64,000 nucleotides of DNA from the NCBI RefSeq assembly GCF_028714975.1, contig NZ_JAQTLH010000009.1, positions 38,204-102,203 on the forward strand. The letters run 5' to 3'. The notes beneath the pieces were generated by a model that was not told the DNA's origin, ran no database searches, and saw only the letters and a list, made by a program, of their open reading frames with translations. The DNA comes from Sulfurimonas sp. (GTDB taxonomy: Bacteria > Campylobacterota > Campylobacteria > Campylobacterales > Sulfurimonadaceae). Numbering within the stretch: position 1 is the stretch's first letter; each line of letters starts with the position of its first letter. The position numbers and the translations under genes are program-made. Shown here one piece after another: positions 62,760 to 64,000 of the stretch.

Positions 62760-63347
62760 TTAATTAACACCGTCGCCAAATATCTCTTTTTCTATAATAT
62801 CGCAGATTATATGACCTATAAGTATATGAGACTCTTGTATTCTCGGCGTAGATTCAGACGGAACTATTAGAGCAATATCAGCCATCTTAGCCATTTCTCC
62901 ACCGTCGCGACCAACCAAGGCAACTGTTTTTATACCTTTTTGTTTTGCAACTTCAAACGCATTGATTATATTTTTTGAATTCCCCGAAGTTGATATTCCT
63001 ATAAAAATATCTCCGCTTTGCCCCATACCTTCTAATTGTCTTGAAAATACTTTATCATACCCGTAATCATTTCCGATTGCCGTTAAACACGATGTGTCCG
63101 TAGTTAATGCAAGAGATGGGATAGACGGCCTGTCAAACCCGTATCTGCCTACAAGTTCGGCTGCTATATGCTGAGCATCAGCCGCACTGCCGCCATTACC
63201 TGCAATTATAGTTTTTTTTGAAGCTCTATATACATCTACACATAATTTAGAAACCTCTTCAATTTTGTTTAACAAATCCTCATTTTCATAAATAGCTTGT
63301 TTAGTTTCATAAGATTTTTTTATTTGATCTTTAATATATTTTTTCAT
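62760..63347 (-). CDS. gmhA: Sedoheptulose-7-phosphate isomerase
   Basis: A 195-residue SIS-domain isomerase, the first step of ADP-heptose synthesis. TIIAGNGGSAADAQHIAAE and GISTSGNSKNI are the sugar-binding loops, with HILIGHIICD near the C-terminus. ATG 63347 has AGGGTG at about 7 bases. It is the first gene of the gmhA - gmhB - asparaginase-like - ccoI - ccoS series. Confidence 0.94.
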   Translation of the reverse strand: MKKYIKDQIKKSYETKQAIYENEDLLNKIEEVSKLCVDVYRASKKTIIAGNGGSAADAQHIAAELVGRYGFDRPSIPSLALTTDTSCLTAIGNDYGYDKVFSRQLEGMGQSGDIFIGISTSGNSKNIINAFEVAKQKGIKTVALVGRDGGEMAKMADIALIVPSESTPRIQESHILIGHIICDIIEKEIFGDGVN

Positions 63348-63663
63348 ATAACACCCTAAAATAGTATATAAAATAATACCATATAATCAATTGTTAAAGC
63401 TTCAAGAATATCTAAAAATATTACAAATACCATATGCAAAATCTAATTATGGACTGCCACAGTTTTTTTTAAACTTTACAGTGAGCATATTCGTCATCGC
63501 GAGCTTCTTTAGAAGCGCGGCAATCTAAAAACAAAAATATTCAGAGAGTTCAATTTGTAGTTATGATTTTAAAAGTTAATAGTTAGAATTATTTAGATGT
63601 TTTAATTTAGCGTTTTATAAAGAATAATTTAATTGTGATTTGTTAAGTAAGAAGAAATGATCA
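63348..63663. other. Gap between gmhA and the rRNA operon
   Basis: A 316-base AT-rich gap with no credible gene. It should contain the gmhA promoter (a TATATACT/TATTAT-rich run about 30 bases before the ATG) and the end of rRNA transcription, though no GC-rich terminator stem is obvious. Confidence 0.5.
63494..63526 (+). repeat. Interspersed palindromic repeat, copy 3
   Basis: Starts TCATCGCGAGCTTC and ends GAAGCGCGGCAATCT; arms GCTTC/GAAGC pair. It differs from the copy at 246-279 mainly in the loop. Confidence 0.75.
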
Positions 63664-63780
63664 ACTAGGCAGCGACCTACGTTCCCAACCCTGCAAGGAT
63701 CAGTATTATCAGCGATGAGAGGCTTAGCTTCTGGGTTCGGAATGGAGCCAGGCGTTTCCCTCTCTCTATAGCCACCTAGA
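63664..63780 (-). rRNA. rrf: 5S ribosomal RNA
   Basis: On the minus strand the typical 5S core is seen: GGCTCCATTCCGAACCCAGA, then AAGCTAAGCCTCTCATCG and GGTTGGGAACGTAGGTCGCT. The ends CTAGG and CCTAG pair as helix I. The boundaries are approximate by a few bases. Confidence 0.93.
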
Positions 63781-63965
63781 CAATCACATTTAAATACACT
63801 TTATTGTGTGTACTTAAAAATGATTGTTCTTAAGTTAGAGCAAGTTTTATGCATTTTATTGCATAAAGTATTCTTGTTAAAGTCAACATAACTAAATAAC
63901 TACTACAGGATACTTATACACTAAGTAAGGTAGTGAACTTGAAATGAAACCTAAGTTTCTAAAAA

Positions 63966-64000
63966 AAAGACAAACGTACTATTAGTACTGGTCAGCTAAA
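63966..64000 (-). rRNA. 23S ribosomal RNA, 3' end (partial)
   Basis: The minus strand reads GCTGACCAGTACTAATAG, the universally conserved 3'-terminal stretch of 23S rRNA, before ending near a TTTGTCTTTT run. The rest of the gene lies beyond base 64000. The 185-base spacer to 5S includes a hairpin TTTATGCA/TGCATAAA-like (63848-63869) of the kind cut during processing. Confidence 0.88.

Noticed and set aside
1..64000. CRISPR array, prophage, insertion sequence or tRNA genes
   Set aside because: I saw no spaced direct repeats, no transposase or phage structural genes and no T-loop-like sequences with matching cloverleaf arms.

Overview
The window looks like chromosomal DNA of a free-living member of the Campylobacterota, most probably Sulfurimonas or a close relative. 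It is AT-rich. It carries the Helicobacter/Campylobacter-type run mrp - ispDF - HP1021-like regulator - sat - pgpA, a lipo-oligosaccharide (LOS) locus bounded by waaC and waaF beside gmhA/gmhB/hldD/hldE, cytochrome c and ccoI/ccoS, and several signalling proteins (two GGDEF proteins, one chemoreceptor, one phosphorelay kinase). The genus is inference. The gene-family calls rest on motifs read from the translations, and no database search was possible.

Layout. 1-8.8 kb: 3' end of glmS, a haem-binding diguanylate cyclase, mrp and thiC (minus strand), then ispDF/HP1021-like/sat/pgpA (plus strand). 8.8-9.05 kb: a compact locus with a 19-residue hydrophobic peptide on the minus strand and an oppositely transcribed RNA between two mirror-image promoters. 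It resembles an Ibs/Sib type I toxin-antitoxin module. 9.2-12.4 kb: a four-gene minus-strand operon (TorD-like chaperone, multi-cluster ferredoxin, degenerate AroE-like protein, unknown protein). 12.5-21.6 kb: a CopD-like membrane protein apparently starting at ATT, a CZB chemoreceptor, a rhodanese, a large hybrid kinase and pepN. 21.7-25.4 kb: an accessory patch (AbiEii-type nucleotidyltransferase with an unfamiliar partner, FkbM methyltransferase, HTH protein, RelB/RelE-like pair, AraC/GyrI-type regulator). 25.5-39.3 kb: biotin carboxylase, phosphohexomutase, a pyrC - response regulator - kinase - exbB - exbD operon, tpx, a phosphate-binding-type periplasmic protein coupled to a PAS-GGDEF protein, a calcium-binding-like protein, truC and rhlE.

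39.4-63.3 kb: dedA, lgt, a CCG-domain Fe-S protein, hemN, a candidate small RNA, msbA, then the LOS locus. It holds an acyltransferase, waaC, a GT4, an O-antigen-ligase-like protein, a sugar kinase, a GT2, a methyltransferase, a third heptosyltransferase co-transcribed with a MntA/HepT pair, a glycosidase-like protein and waaF. It is followed by the ADP-heptose genes hldE, hldD, gmhB and gmhA, interleaved with a cytochrome c and the cbb3-oxidase assembly genes ccoS/ccoI. The last 340 bases are the end of an rRNA operon on the minus strand (3' tip of 23S, spacer, 5S).

How the genes fit together: gmhA, gmhB and hldE/hldD would make ADP-heptose; waaC, waaF and the other transferases would build the LOS core; and msbA would flip it. 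Mrp is a plausible Fe-S donor for neighbouring ThiC. Short palindromic repeats of the TCATTGCGAGC...GCGGCAATCT type occur four times between genes, and a different palindrome occurs once near 40.3 kb. I saw no CRISPR array, tRNA gene or insertion sequence.
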